41,040 nt of DNA from Phellopilus nigrolimitatus. Taxonomy: Eukaryota > Basidiomycota > Agaricomycetes > Hymenochaetales > Hymenochaetaceae. Positions 1-10,663 of this stretch are shown here, in pieces (position 1 is the stretch's first letter; every line of letters begins with the position of its first letter). Both the position numbers and the translations under genes were made by a program. Location of the stretch: the NCBI GenBank assembly GCA_021029095.1, contig JAJOHG010000235.1, positions 1 to 41,040 of the forward strand, in the 5' to 3' direction. The notes under the pieces were generated by a model that did not search any database, was not told where the DNA came from, and worked only from the letters and a program-made list of their open reading frames with translations.

Positions 1-61
1 GCACACGCTCTGCTCAATGGGACGTCAGGGAAGTTGCGATGAGTGGATGAGAGCTGCTTAC

Positions 62-96
62 CTGGATTGATGAGCGGCATACGGTGAAGTCCTCAT
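62..96 (-). CDS. Possible first coding exon of a gene running off the left edge (partial)
   Basis: Reading leftward, an ATG at 96-94 opens 35 nt of coding sequence that ends at a good donor (CAG|GTAAG, donor G at 61). The following sequence contains a CTGAC branch-like motif and AG dinucleotides near position 10, so an intron of about 50 nt could end just inside the window. Only about 12 residues are visible (MRTSPYAAHQS...), so no family can be named. The call rests on the start codon and splice signal alone and could be chance. Confidence 0.3.
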
Positions 97-1284
97 GCTG
101 AAGTAGGAGCTTTTCTCGCAGAAGAGGTGGTGGTAGGAGGGAAAGAGAGGCTGACGATGGAGGGCGCGAAGGGACGCGACTTTATGCGGTCCAAGACAAC
201 GTTCGAACTCCGACAGCACGTGATCGTATAGACCCATATTTGGTGCTGATCAGTCGGGTATAACGCACTGCAGATCCTTCGGCTGGATGCTCTTCAGTTG
301 TAAACACCAAATTCGCTACTTCTTCAGCCGCAATCTTTCTTAAGATTTCTCAAAAGACGGCAGATGGGTCGTCGTCATGGATAGTAAGAGAGCTTGTCAA
401 AGATAAAGTGATTTAATTTCGACCATCTTGTACTGTATATGCAGTACTCGCTCGGCATCGAATGCAACATCACCCAGTTTCGAATTGCATTTCGTACGCA
501 ACATGACATAAATCTCACCATGAGAGCAAAAAAAGTGAGCTTCTGACCGCCGCGTTCAGAAAATCATGAGCAGGTACGCTGTGAGGAACTCACTCGCGAT
601 ATTACCATAAGTTTTTGGTATGACCACTGACAGGCATACAGTGTCTGATATTTCCGTTTTTCCGTTTCCACAAGGACCCGAGGCCCGATCCATAGTACAG
701 TACAGAAGGTCCTCGCTCGGTTTAAGATTCCACGGAGTTATTTACATAAAATACTGTTTTTCTCATTTTATCTTGGCCTTAGTATATTTCCATTTCTGTA
801 ATAGTGTAGTTCGGAGGCGAATGCATAACTACACTCGGGATCTCTGGATTCTCTTACGGCATGGTTGTTCACTGCAAGGGCAGGATGAAGTGTCTGGGTA
901 CAGTTGTTGGGTGGAAAGCAAAGGACTTATATGCTCATGGGTGTAGTCGACAAGGCGCGGGTCTAGAAACTTAGCTGGTGGCCGTTTGAGTTCTGCGCGT
1001 GATCAGCCGACCCTGCTAAACCCGCGCTAGGATTTCTCATATCCAGAAATAGTTTGATTTAGCTCTCTAGTTTTAGCAGTCAAATATATTTTCCCTCTGT
1101 TGTGAGAATGCTTCCCTCGATAAGAGCCTCTTGTCCAGTCACGATCGGTTTGAGCCGACAGGATGTTCTATTACCTTATGTTTCCCACCAAGACTCGAAT
1201 AAGTCCATCCACTACTTTTTGGAGTTTCATATCATACTGAAGCGCGAGAATCTCTCGAGCACAGCTCAAGCCTTTTCACCAACC
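97..1284. other. Intergenic region, presumed promoters of flanking genes
   Basis: This stretch of about 1.2 kb lies between the divergent left-edge exon and the HPP gene. It holds short open frames (for example about 108 codons at 620-946) with no recognisable domain, composition or splice pattern. An AT-rich stretch (AAATATATTTT) near 1082 is the only TATA-like site, about 200 bp before the HPP start. No repeat or RNA gene was seen. Confidence 0.6.
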
Positions 1285-2069
1285 ATGAACTCGAATTGTC
1301 TGTCTCGTCTTCCTGCCTGGCTTTCTCACTGGTTTGGATACCGTGCGAATTCACCTCCGAAAACGCCAAACTACATCGCCTGGTTCTGGTCATTCGTCGG
1401 AGCATTTTCCGGCCTTTCTGTCCTCCAGGTGCGTCGTCGCTTTCACTACACCACAACTCGGAAAGGCTTGAACATCCCTACTACAGGCCATTTTCGGACA
1501 TGCACATTACTTCATTGGCAGAAATGTTCCGAGCATTATCACTAGTTATGTGGGTAGCATGTCCTTTTCTTGCCCATCACACTGGCTCATTCTACGCTCA
1601 GGGTGCTTCTGCGGTCTTGTGCTACGGCGTTATTGAAGCACCGCTGGCCCAACCTCGCGCCCTCATCGGAGGCCACTTCATCTCTGCCCTCATCGGTCTC
1701 TGCATCACAAAACTCTTCAGCCTTTCGTCCCACTTTGAATCGCTGAGGTGGCTCGCCGGCTCGCTATCCACGTCCGTCGCTATCGTCGTCATGCAAATTA
1801 CTGGGACTACACATCCTCCCGCGGGTGCCACGGCGCTTCTGGTCGCCGTCAACGACGAGGTGTGGGCCATCAGCTGGTACTATCTGCCCGTCATCCTGCT
1901 CTCGAGCACACTCGTTCTTGTTGTCGCGTTGTTGATCAACAATATCCAGCGGAGGTATCCTTTGTATTGGATATCACCATCTGCTCCACTTATGTCTCCT
2001 GCCGTCGTGTCGGCGGATTCGAGCGATGATGCGGTTGAATCCAAGGAGATGAATGAACAGCGCGTTTAG
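1285..2069 (+). CDS. HPP-family integral membrane protein
   Basis: Three exons (1285-1428, 1487-1549, 1602-2069) join in frame to about 224 residues. After a short N-terminus (PAWLSHWFGYR) there are several hydrophobic helices: about residues 28-48, a segment around 70-105 (GASAVLCYG, GGHFISALIG), 120-135 and 160-182. The family signature HPPAGATAL lies at about 140-148. HPP proteins are small membrane proteins of bacteria, plants and fungi; the plant and cyanobacterial members have been linked to nitrite transport, while the fungal role is not settled. The start was chosen as the first ATG in frame with the conserved N-terminal segment. Introns of 58 and 52 nt are typical of this genome. The gene converges on the P450 downstream. 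The family call is firm; the function is not. Confidence 0.88.
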
Positions 2070-2736
2070 AAGTAGATGTCCCATTTTCATTAGTTATCAC
2101 TGTCTCATTCTCTCATTCTTGATCGTCTCTTCCAATGGAGCCAAGCGCTCAGTATGTCTGACCCAATTGCTAAAGGATAGTACATTTGTATGAACCTGGT
2201 AAATTCTGTAACTGCACTTCTCAAAGCACACGAATGACTCTAATGAGAAATCTGGGCTCCACGGGTTCGCTTTCTGCTCTGCTTCAACGAGATGATCGGG
2301 ATGGAATATGTATCGTATAAAGCTCAAATATCCAAAACTCAGTGGCTGCGACTAGGTAGGTAAAGGTTCACAATCTTGTAAAGGTCGCCAGGTCTTAGTG
2401 TTGCGAAATGTTCGTGGTTTAGAAACTTAATCTGACCGTCGCTTGCAACTCAAAAACTCAAAAAGGATCGACGTCGAGATTGACGTCACCACAAGTCGAG
2501 TACAAGTTGATAACGACCTTCACTCAAATGCACTTCGTCTGTAAATAGGCTGCTGAATGCTTATTTCGACTAATGTCGTCGACTATCTCTAAATTAATAC
2601 CCTCTCTCAGGATTTCTACAAATTGAAAACAACCATATTCTAACGACAAACACCATCTATACTCGTAAACCATTATCCTTCTACCACTGTCGAGCGTACT
2701 TATTCTTTTTTGCTTGAGTATGTATCGTACTTTATT
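2070..2736. other. Convergent intergenic region (HPP and P450 3' ends)
   Basis: These 667 bp separate two convergent genes and should hold both 3' UTRs. The sequence is AT-rich in its right half and contains one CRE-like GACGTCAC at about 2484-2491. No coding signal, repeat or RNA gene was recognised. Confidence 0.6.
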
Positions 2737-4829
2737 TTACTCCATCCCTAGGACCTTGGCGACATTCGCGTGACGAGGAGCAAGCTGAATTTTGAACGGC
2801 ATCGGCGAACGTCCAGATAGTCCGTCGTATTCCATCAGGTCGATCGGTTCACCGGGCACCTCATGCATGTTGAATGCCCAGAGCATGCGTGAAATCGTCA
2901 GCCAGATTTCACGCTCCGCGACGATCATACCGGGGCAGATTCGACGTCTGGGGAATTCAAATCCGTCAGGTCATTTATGTCCATTTCGGAAACAACCAGC
3001 AGGACTTACCCTGCTCCGAACATCCAGTTGTCGCGCTCGTAAGCGTTCGGCAGATTGGCAGACTCCGTGTTGTTGGTGTGATCGTTGATATATCTCTCGG
3101 GCTGCAGTATCGAAAAGAGAAGTGAGCAGAAGCGTCGTAGAATAAAATGCTGCCGTCCTTACGTTGAACTTGTGGGGCTCTGGGTGACGCTCAGGGTTGT
3201 GGTGCATCGAGTACGTGTTGAGAACCAGCACCGTGTCTTTCGGGATATACTGGCCCTTGTAGACGATGTCTTCCGATGCGACGTGCGGCGTGCCGAGCCA
3301 GAAAGGGTTGTGGACTCGTTCGACTTCCTTGACGATAGCCTTCAATGTTTTGTCAGCTACTTTTGCACGACACGATGTAGGTGGAAAGGCGCACATGGCA
3401 ATACGGGAGATCCTTCTCGTCCTCTATGGTGGGCAGACGGTCGCGGCCGACGACGCGGTCGAGTTCTTCCTGGGCCTTCTTCTGAATCTCTGGATATGCA
3501 GGAATGAGAGCGGAGAACCATTGCATGATCGAAGCCGTCTGTATCCAAAGCAAGTCATGAACACATGTGCAATGAATGATTTTAAGACTGCTCACCGTCT
3601 CAACGCCACCGATCATGAACGCGGAAGCCAAAATCGCCATGTCGAGGTCATCGAGGTTTTCAGACTCGCGAGAGAGGATCATCGTCTTGGCCAAGCAGTC
3701 TGGCACGTCTTCGCCAGCATTCATCCGGGCCTCGATGCTCTTGATCAGCCCGCCGTAGGTGTCGACGAGGCCCTGGTGAAGCTTCTTGCCTCGCGCTTGC
3801 AACGGCGTAGTAAACCATTGTAAGGGCGTGATAAAGTCGACGAGGTTCGAGACGGGGCCCGTGCAGTTCCTGGTAGCGAAATCAATCAATTCTCTGACTG
3901 TTTCCGAGAAGAATCGCACACTTACATGAACTCACGGGAAAGCTTGAGTGCTTGGGAGACCAACGGATCCTGGACGCTCTCCGTGCGGGAGGCGAACGCG
4001 ATCGTGAGCATGTTGTTCAATGAGCAGCGGCCGGCGTGAGGTTGCGGGTTGATTGGGTTGTTTCCGGCGCGGTACAGCTCCTTCAAAAGTGTAGTGGCTT
4101 CGTAGTCAAGAACCTGAGAATAACTGTCGACGGCACGTTGGTTCAACCAGACAGACGCGATTTTACGGTGCTTGCGCCTTGAAAGAGTGTTATAAATCGA
4201 CCGTTAATCGATTTAGTACCACGAAGCTTACCAGCGGTCGTTGTAGGGAGTAGCGGTGATTCCCCTTCCAACGAAGACAGTCTGCGATTTGATAAACATT
4301 TCTTTCCTCTACAGAATAACAGTAAGTATGGAAAGACTGAATAGCCAAAATATTAACGTACACTCGAAGTGACCACGCCGTTAGTGACAAGGAGATCCTT
4401 GGCAATCCCCGGGTCGGAGATGACCATGAAAAGCTGGTTTCCAATCCAAAGAGAATACAGCGGGCCGAAGCGCTTGTACCAGTAGTCCATCATCATTTCC
4501 GGATAATGCGAAAGGAAAGGGAACGATCCTGTAGTAAGGAGTTAGCCACTAGCAAATCGGAAAGTGTGAGTATAGGACTTGCCGATGATCGGAAGGCCTA
4601 TAGGTCCGCTGGGAATAGCATAGCCGGCTTTGTTGTACAGCTTGCGACTGAAGACGCTGAGAGACTTGTAGCCGAAGAGTTTGGGGAGAACGTATAGGCT
4701 TGCGAAGAGGAGGATTCCTACAACGACGATGGCATGGTTGTTAGTGTTGGGAGTGACAGAGGGAGTTGGACCGGCGAAGGGGTTCAGTCTGGGCCAGGCA
4801 GAAACGGCAGGAGAAGGCTGGATAGACAT
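2737..4829 (-). CDS. Cytochrome P450 monooxygenase, complete
   Basis: Nine exons (4829-4583, 4528-4362, 4308-4232, 4177-3926, 3869-3596, 3538-3395, 3339-3163, 3101-3010, 2947-2737) give about 546 residues. An N-terminal membrane anchor lies at about 32-49 (AIVVVGILLFASLYVL). All P450 signatures are intact: I-helix GGVET (about 335-339), K-helix ExxR as EVER (392-395), PERY (447-450), and the heme loop FGAGRRICPG with the thiolate Cys at about 481. It should be a heme-thiolate enzyme of the ER membrane, fed electrons by P450 reductase. It resembles the fungal P450s often annotated as O-methylsterigmatocystin-oxidoreductase-like, but the substrate cannot be read from sequence. No clustered biosynthetic gene is visible. 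Intron 1 must be read as GC-AG (donor GCAAGT at 4582) to keep the frame and the conserved PIIGSFPF segment. Confidence 0.93.
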
Positions 4830-5932
4830 GATCGAATGTGTAGTGAGTAGTGAGTATGAGAAGATGCCAGTGAAGGACTGATGATAATTGAGGATTCAAG
4901 CAGGAGTGTTTTATACGAGCCCAGAAAGCAGTGAAAGGAGTGAATTAGGGAGAGCATATGAAAATGATTTTTGGAAAGCATGGACTCCGATAGCTGTTGT
5001 TTGAAATGAAAGGCTTTGCTCCTGGATATGCCAAGGGTACGACAGAATAATTTGAGAACTAGATGGCAACCGTTTGAACGGAAGAACACGGCATGTTTGA
5101 ATTATTGTTTGAAGGTCCCGTAGACTGACCAAAGTTTCATCACGAGCGAGGTCCCGAGCTACTTCGGCGAATTCAGGCCAATCACCAGCCCGTATGCATG
5201 TCGTAGGAAATTGACTGCATTAACTGACTTTGCAAGTATATTTTTGATTGTTTCTCCCGAGCCAATCAGCGCAAGTGAGTGAGCGAAAGTAGAAAAAGGC
5301 GCGGATTTAAGGATTTCATTGGTGACCGCTCAGAAAGATGGTGTCCTCCAATCAGTGAAATCGGAAAACCCCGCAAATAACTGATCACTGTAATTGATAT
5401 TTGATCCGTCAACTGCTGGAAATGAAACCGCCGCAGAGCCAGTGACGGCGGTCGGGGCTCGGTTTTGCTTGAAGCCTTTGTATCCGAGGTCAGCGATCTG
5501 GAAGCGGTTATTTACTATTGATAGGTTTCCCGCGGCTTCTCGAGTGGTCTCGGACTCTGAGTCTCTGTCCATGGGATCCTCAGCCACGCGTATGGTAATA
5601 CTAATAGCGAATATCGAACATCTGGCTTTCTGTCATTGTTCATCTTCGTTGCACTCCGAGAGGCGATGACTACGTTCGGACTTCAGCGTGCATGACTGAC
5701 GGACCGGAATACATCGGGGGAGAGGGAGGCGATGCAGCGACTTCACAAAATCAGCGCTCCTCGGAACATCCTCTTCCCCCGCTCTTCGGAAGTGAAAAGA
5801 GTCAAGAGAGAAGACGAGCGTGTAGAAGTGGCAGTGCTTGCAAAAATAATAGCATCGACGGAAGTTAGTAATTACGTAACGCCGGCATTAGAGAATCGAC
5901 AGCTTTTTGTTTAAAAAAGTGCTTCTAACATG
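4830..5932. other. Intergenic region upstream of the P450
   Basis: This 1.1-kb stretch is the presumed P450 promoter plus DNA up to the left end of the transposon-like element. Short open frames on both strands show no domain or splice continuity. No repeat was recognised before 5933. Confidence 0.55.
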
Positions 5933-5934
5933 TA

Positions 5935-5961
5935 CAGTATACTACGCCTCCTTTAGACACC
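5935..5961 (+). repeat. Left terminal inverted repeat of element 1
   Basis: It matches the reverse complement of 6569-6595 with one difference, ACTACGCC on the left against ACTATGCC on the right. TA precedes it at 5933-5934. Confidence 0.88.
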
Positions 5962-6568
5962 CAATCGTATTTTTGCTTGCTTCACAGTACAATGCTACTT
6001 TTCGTTGATTAAAATTTATATAACGGTTGCTAACTATACTGAGAGTGTTATATAAAAATTTAATGAGATTCTGTGTTCAAGAAAAAGTGAAAACAAATAA
6101 TTCTCGAAAACAAGGATTTTGTCACGGACACAGGTCCTTTAGACACCCTGTGACACCAGCACAAACGTGCCAGATACGTTGGAGAGGTGCACGACAACGC
6201 GTTCGGCGAAATTTGCAGGTGTCACACTCAGACACCCAATGTACAGTACTCTGCCTACCATTAATGTTGTTGACCACCAATTTCCGAGCTTGAAAAATGT
6301 GAATAAAGCATACATTGTACTACATATTATCATATGGGTAAATCAGTAATAGGAGGTTCCAAAAATTTAAGGACTGCAGATGTCTATTGCATCATTCCTG
6401 CTAAATGCAGAATTTGAGACATTTTGGACTCTCGAGGATGAGCAAATGCATTTATTTTGCTCAGAATTTATATGCAGTTAGAACAGACCTATTGCAATGC
6501 ATATGTAGAATTTCAGGCCGAAATACAAAGAAATGAAGGAGAAAATGTGGGGCGTCTAAAGGACCACC

Positions 6569-6595
6569 AGTGTCTAAAGGAGGCATAGTATACTG
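6569..6595 (-). repeat. Right terminal inverted repeat of element 1
   Basis: Inverted copy of the left end, followed by TA at 6596-6597. A second GTCTAAAGG box lies 18 bp further in, at 6554. Confidence 0.88.
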
Positions 6596-6728
6596 TATAC
6601 TTCTTTCCGACAGGAGGGTCTATAAGTGCTCGCTTAAATATCTGCTTCGAAAGGACTTAGTATAAAATCAGCCCCATCCCTCCCTTTCGCCAAACAATGG
6701 CACGTTGGTACTAATAACCAGAGGTCCC

Positions 6729-7993
6729 TCAAGATTGCCAATAGAAGCTATCGGGATTGAACGACCAGGGGGAAAGCGTGTAGCAAAAAAGAGCGACTCC
6801 GGAGAAGTATGCAAATATGATAGCTATACCAAATTAATGACACTTTAGATGTTTAGACAGGCAGAGAGATGACGTACAAAGTTTACGAGAAGGATGCTCC
6901 TTGAGTTCCCAAGTCAGATCAGGGAATCCCATGATGTTGCAGAACATGTGTGCAATTATGGGAACAGACACAGAGCCTGAAAATATAGATACGACGATGA
7001 TGAGCGACCATGACGAGAACGTAGACGAGAGGTTTACCCGTTCGTATGAACAAGAAGCTACATAGCCATCCAAATACGGTCGTGTAAATAAACTGAAACA
7101 CTAGAGAGGGGAAGGTAAGATATGACGCCTGCGCACCAAATACAGACATACCAGTGCTCAATAGCGCAGTGCGCAGTGCATGCGCAGTCTTTCCTAGGCG
7201 CTTGTAGGTCTCGAAAGCATGGTGAATATGGGCTAAAAATATCGAACAACTGTCAGCATGACTTCGAACGCGAAAAAAGAAGCCTCAATGAGACAAACCA
7301 GTGCCGAACCAGCAAGGAGCAACCCATATCATTGCATTCTTGCTGTATCCGGATAACTTGTACACGGAGAGCACGCACGCGCGATATGTGATTTCTTCTG
7401 TAATGGGCGCCTTCAGAAGGGAGAAGTCAGTTTGTTATGGGAAATCTGGCTTCATAGTACCAGCTAACCATGACATGGTTGCGAAAGCCTTCCCAGGTAG
7501 AAATTCGAAGTACAAAGTCTTCATGAAAGTCCCAGCTTTGCTGAAACGGCAAGGTTCCACTCAAGAATGTAGCGTAGAGTGGTCCGAGGAACAAAGCTGG
7601 AACGATCAGATGTGCCCTCAACCCTTCAAAAGAAGGCAACAAGAGTGATGTTGACAGCCCGAGATGTTTTAGGGACAGATGAGTTGCGTTAGACTGTACA
7701 GAACAGACAAATTTATCAGAAAGAGCCCAGAGAGATTGTGTCGAGAATACTACCGCCTCGTCGAAATTAGATTTGATAGTGAGATGAACTATAACGCAGC
7801 ATAGAATGCTGCTTAGGGATGCCATGACAGAGCGCGCTTTTATGACAGCAGGGTCATTTCTCCATAGTGGAGGTCTGGGTCGAGCAAAGAGAAGAGAAAT
7901 GTATATCGACACGACATAGCTGCTTGAAATTAAACCAACAAGTCGAAGGCCATCCCAACGAGAGATTGGTGGGTCTGAAGACGAATAAGGCAT
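6729..7993 (-). CDS. RCE1: CAAX prenyl protease 2 (Rce1-type)
   Basis: Seven exons (7993-7754, 7693-7469, 7410-7299, 7232-7152, 7100-7038, 6976-6878, 6823-6729) encode about 304 residues. Rce1 is an ER membrane protease that removes the last three residues of farnesylated or geranylgeranylated CAAX proteins such as Ras and a-factor-type pheromones. The catalytic signatures are intact: EE within APITEEITYR (about 160-161), FGTAHIHH (His194, with His196 and His197) and HMFCN (His250, Asn254). Spacing follows the known Rce1 Glu/His/His/Asn set. Hydrophobic helices surround these motifs. The chosen ATG gives a short N-terminus (MPYSSSDPP) before the first helix; an in-frame upstream ATG at 8080 would add 29 residues. 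The gene lies 266 bp downstream of the Btn1 stop on the same strand. Confidence 0.92.
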
Positions 7994-8259
7994 AGATATC
8001 AAGCAAAGCGATTGAGAGGAAGGATAGACAAGAAGAGTGAGATCAGTGCAACGGATGCTTTTGTAGTCCCACAGAGGCAAAACGCGTCTGTGGCGTGGGA
8101 TTTTGTCGAAACGCGCAGACGCTAAGATCTCAGAAGTTATAATTCACTATATGTAGGTTATGATACATAGGTTAGGAATAGAAGTATGTGGTAATATAAG
8201 GAAATGATAAACCCGACAACCCAGGGACGGATAGTATTTGGCGATGAGCGAGACCGGGG

Positions 8260-10490
8260 TCATAGCTCGGAGCATAACAGCTTTCCCCTAGCTACCTGGG
8301 CGCGGCACAGTCCTATCTCGGCCGGCACAGCGAGCAGCGATGCAAGAAGTATCCCAGCCGAATCAGCCAGTCCAATCGACCCAATCTGGAACTCGCGTTC
8401 CTGTTTTACACGCTCCGCAAGAAGATGATCTGATACCTCAGTATCCTCTCCCCTAGGATGATAATGATGTTCTTGATTAATGCGATGAAAGACGTTCACA
8501 CTGTAAACATTAGGAATGACCGTAGGTATACATACATACAAGACAAAGAGAGAAAGATGGACGCACTAAGCCAACCCGCCGCATACGCCTTCTATGCTGA
8601 TCAAGAGAAATACGAGGCCGACGGCAAGGCCTTCATACTCTTCGGGAATGACACCTGCACCAGACTCAAGTGCAAGAATGAAGAGAATCACGCTCTGGAC
8701 AATAGCCGGAAGCGAAAGAAGGCGCGCAGGGAGGGGAGGAAGACCAAATGAGATAGACGAACGGGACAAGAACACAGTTGATTGGTAAACCAGCTATTAG
8801 GAGCGAGGGGCACGAAGCGACAAGCCCAAAACGATATATCAGCGAAGTCAATTGGATCGCAGTTCTACATAGCCCTTTAAGTAAGGCAAGCACGCACCTG
8901 CCAAAGTGGATAATAGTCCCGGATCGAATGGATTACGAGTCGCATAATCGGGTGCTCTCTGGGGGATGGGACAGGGTACACCAATGTCGGAGCAATCCCC
9001 TTCAATAAAACGCATAAGTATCAGAGTCAAAGGAAGGAGTGTATTATAAGAATGTACCTGGTTAATCGTATACTCAAACTATTTGGAATGCAGTCAGTCC
9101 GGGAAAACAACTGTTGCTAAGTTAAAGCGCCTTACAGTATAAACACAAACTGTTTATGAATTAGATCAGACGTCTCCGTAAATAACGAAAAGAAAACTCA
9201 CAAAGGGGGAGCATATACTTCAGCAGCAGTGGCCTCACGAGTCGCCACTTGTCTTTGGCGGACAACGCTACGATACGGCTTTGCACCGAAGTCATAGCAG
9301 CTGCATAATCCCCTTGAACCTCATCCATCGCAGATGCCGACAGAGGTGCATACTCGGAAGGTGTAATCACGGAGTCGGGATCAACCAATGGTGGAATGGA
9401 TGGTAAAACGTTCGCGTTCGGGAGGATAAACAAATAGGTTAAAGGGATAATTAGGGGAAGGACCTGTATGGACTATCAGCTGCAAATCTCCTGAAGCAAG
9501 GTGCATGCTTTCTACTTACAGAAGAAATTCCGACTCCGGTGCGTACACCCAGATTTCGTACTTCCCACCAGACAAAAGCGCCCACGAGCCCTGCAGCACC
9601 GGTCCCAGACGCAAAGTAACTGTTTGAAATGTTAGATCAATCTAACTAAGAAATCTACCCTAGATTTCGTACCCAACGCTGTGCCCCGCAACAGATGTCG
9701 GATGGTACGTTGTAGACAACTGTAGAAACGTCAACTCTCCCAGGCCTGAAAAGCACAGTAGGAATCATCAAGGTTGAAAACATATCTTCCGGTAAAACTC
9801 ACCGGATGAGAATGATGCAAAACTAATACCCAGCAATCGCATTTCTAGCGAATCAAATGCAGCAACGACCTATCAGAGGCAGCTTCTTGAGTTATTCTAA
9901 AAGACATGAGACGCAGAAAAGTACGTACAATCATGCCGAGTGTACTCAAAAAGCAGCATCCTAACAAACGTTTCAAATAACGGATCCTTCCCTTCAAAAG
10001 ATATGGCCAGCCAATTTTCGCAGCAAGCGCTGGCGCGATGTTGCAAAATGCAATGATACCTTTCGGTGTCGAAGGAGGAACGAGGTCAAGCGCGGCGGAC
10101 AGGATAATGACGTATAATACTGGGCACGAGTTGTGAGGATTTTCTCACTAGCATGTTAAAGGAAGCGTACCGTTATTGATCAGACCAAACAGAAAGAACG
10201 AAAGGCCCAAATTGAAAAGGAGCCTTCGAGACCCTGAAAGAATTCAAAGTGTTACCTCACCAGCCAGCCGAACCGCTCAGCACGATCTTACCTTTGGTAT
10301 CTTCACCCGGAGATTCTCCCGTCAATAGTGCCAACTCGTCCATGTGCTCTTCGTGACGGTCCATTGCAGATTCAGATGGACGAAGTTCGATGTATTCAGA
10401 CCAAGGCCCGTTGTTTCTGTCTGAGTTACGGTCGTTGGTCAGATGTAGCATGCGCGACAGAGCCACGCCACATAGGCGCAGCACCGTCAA
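8260..10490 (-). CDS. BTN1: CLN3/battenin family protein (Btn1), lysosomal/vacuolar membrane
   Basis: Twelve exons (10490-10292, 10233-10171, 10119-9929, 9869-9803, 9745-9673, 9619-9520, 9463-9202, 9149-9136, 9078-9058, 8999-8898, 8793-8567, 8500-8260) join to about 519 residues, within the usual range for fungal Btn1. CLN3 signatures are clear: FFLFGLINNVLYVIILSAAL, then LDLVPPSTPKGIIAF, SSGLGELTFLQLSTTY, VYTFEYTINQGIAPT and the C-terminal FQIGSIGLADSAGILLASLL. The protein has about ten to eleven hydrophobic segments and acts in vacuole pH and amino-acid homeostasis in yeasts; human CLN3 loss causes Batten disease. Two micro-exons (14 and 21 nt) encode part of the conserved FCVYTFEYTINQ stretch. 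The start is uncertain: ATG at 10451 is also possible. Shares a short divergent promoter with DBP4. Confidence 0.93.
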
Positions 10491-10663
10491 GAGAATAACG
10501 TGCGACGACAGTTGCGGTTAGAGGCGGCATCGAGAAACTGCCGATGTCGATATAAAAGTCAATTTCTGACGTAACCCGAAGATCCTGAAATTTACCACAA
10601 CGGCGACGTCCTTCAACCTCTCCCGTCATTCTTAGGTCTTACTGGTACGTTTATCCAAGCAGA
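10491..10663. promoter_or_regulatory. Short divergent promoter between BTN1 and DBP4
   Basis: Only 173 bp separate the two start codons. A TATAAAA lies near 10551 on the + strand, about 110 bp before the DBP4 ATG, and a CRE-half-like TGACGTAA lies near 10567. Both genes must start transcription inside or very near this block; promoter function itself is inferred. Confidence 0.6.

Larger units (their letters stand above)
5935..6595. mobile_element. Non-autonomous (MITE-like) DNA transposon 1, TA-flanked, probable Tc1/mariner-pogo superfamily
   Basis: The 661-bp element has 26-27-bp terminal inverted repeats with one internal mismatch: left 5935-5961, right 6569-6595. They begin CAGTATACTA and run inward to CTTTAGACAC. 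A TA dinucleotide flanks each end (5933-5934 and 6596-6597), as expected of the TA target duplication of Tc1/mariner-type elements, and a CAGT start is common in pogo-like ends. Extra copies of the inner box lie at 6137 (CTTTAGACACCC) on the left and at 6554 (inverted, GTCTAAAGG) on the right. A looser copy (CAGACACCCAATG) is near 6229. No open frame over about 90 codons lies inside, so the transposase must come from elsewhere. Superfamily assignment is inferred from the ends alone. Confidence 0.85.

Noticed and set aside
620..946. 108-codon open frame on the + strand
   Set aside because: No domain, no splice continuity, mixed composition; likely chance in intergenic DNA.
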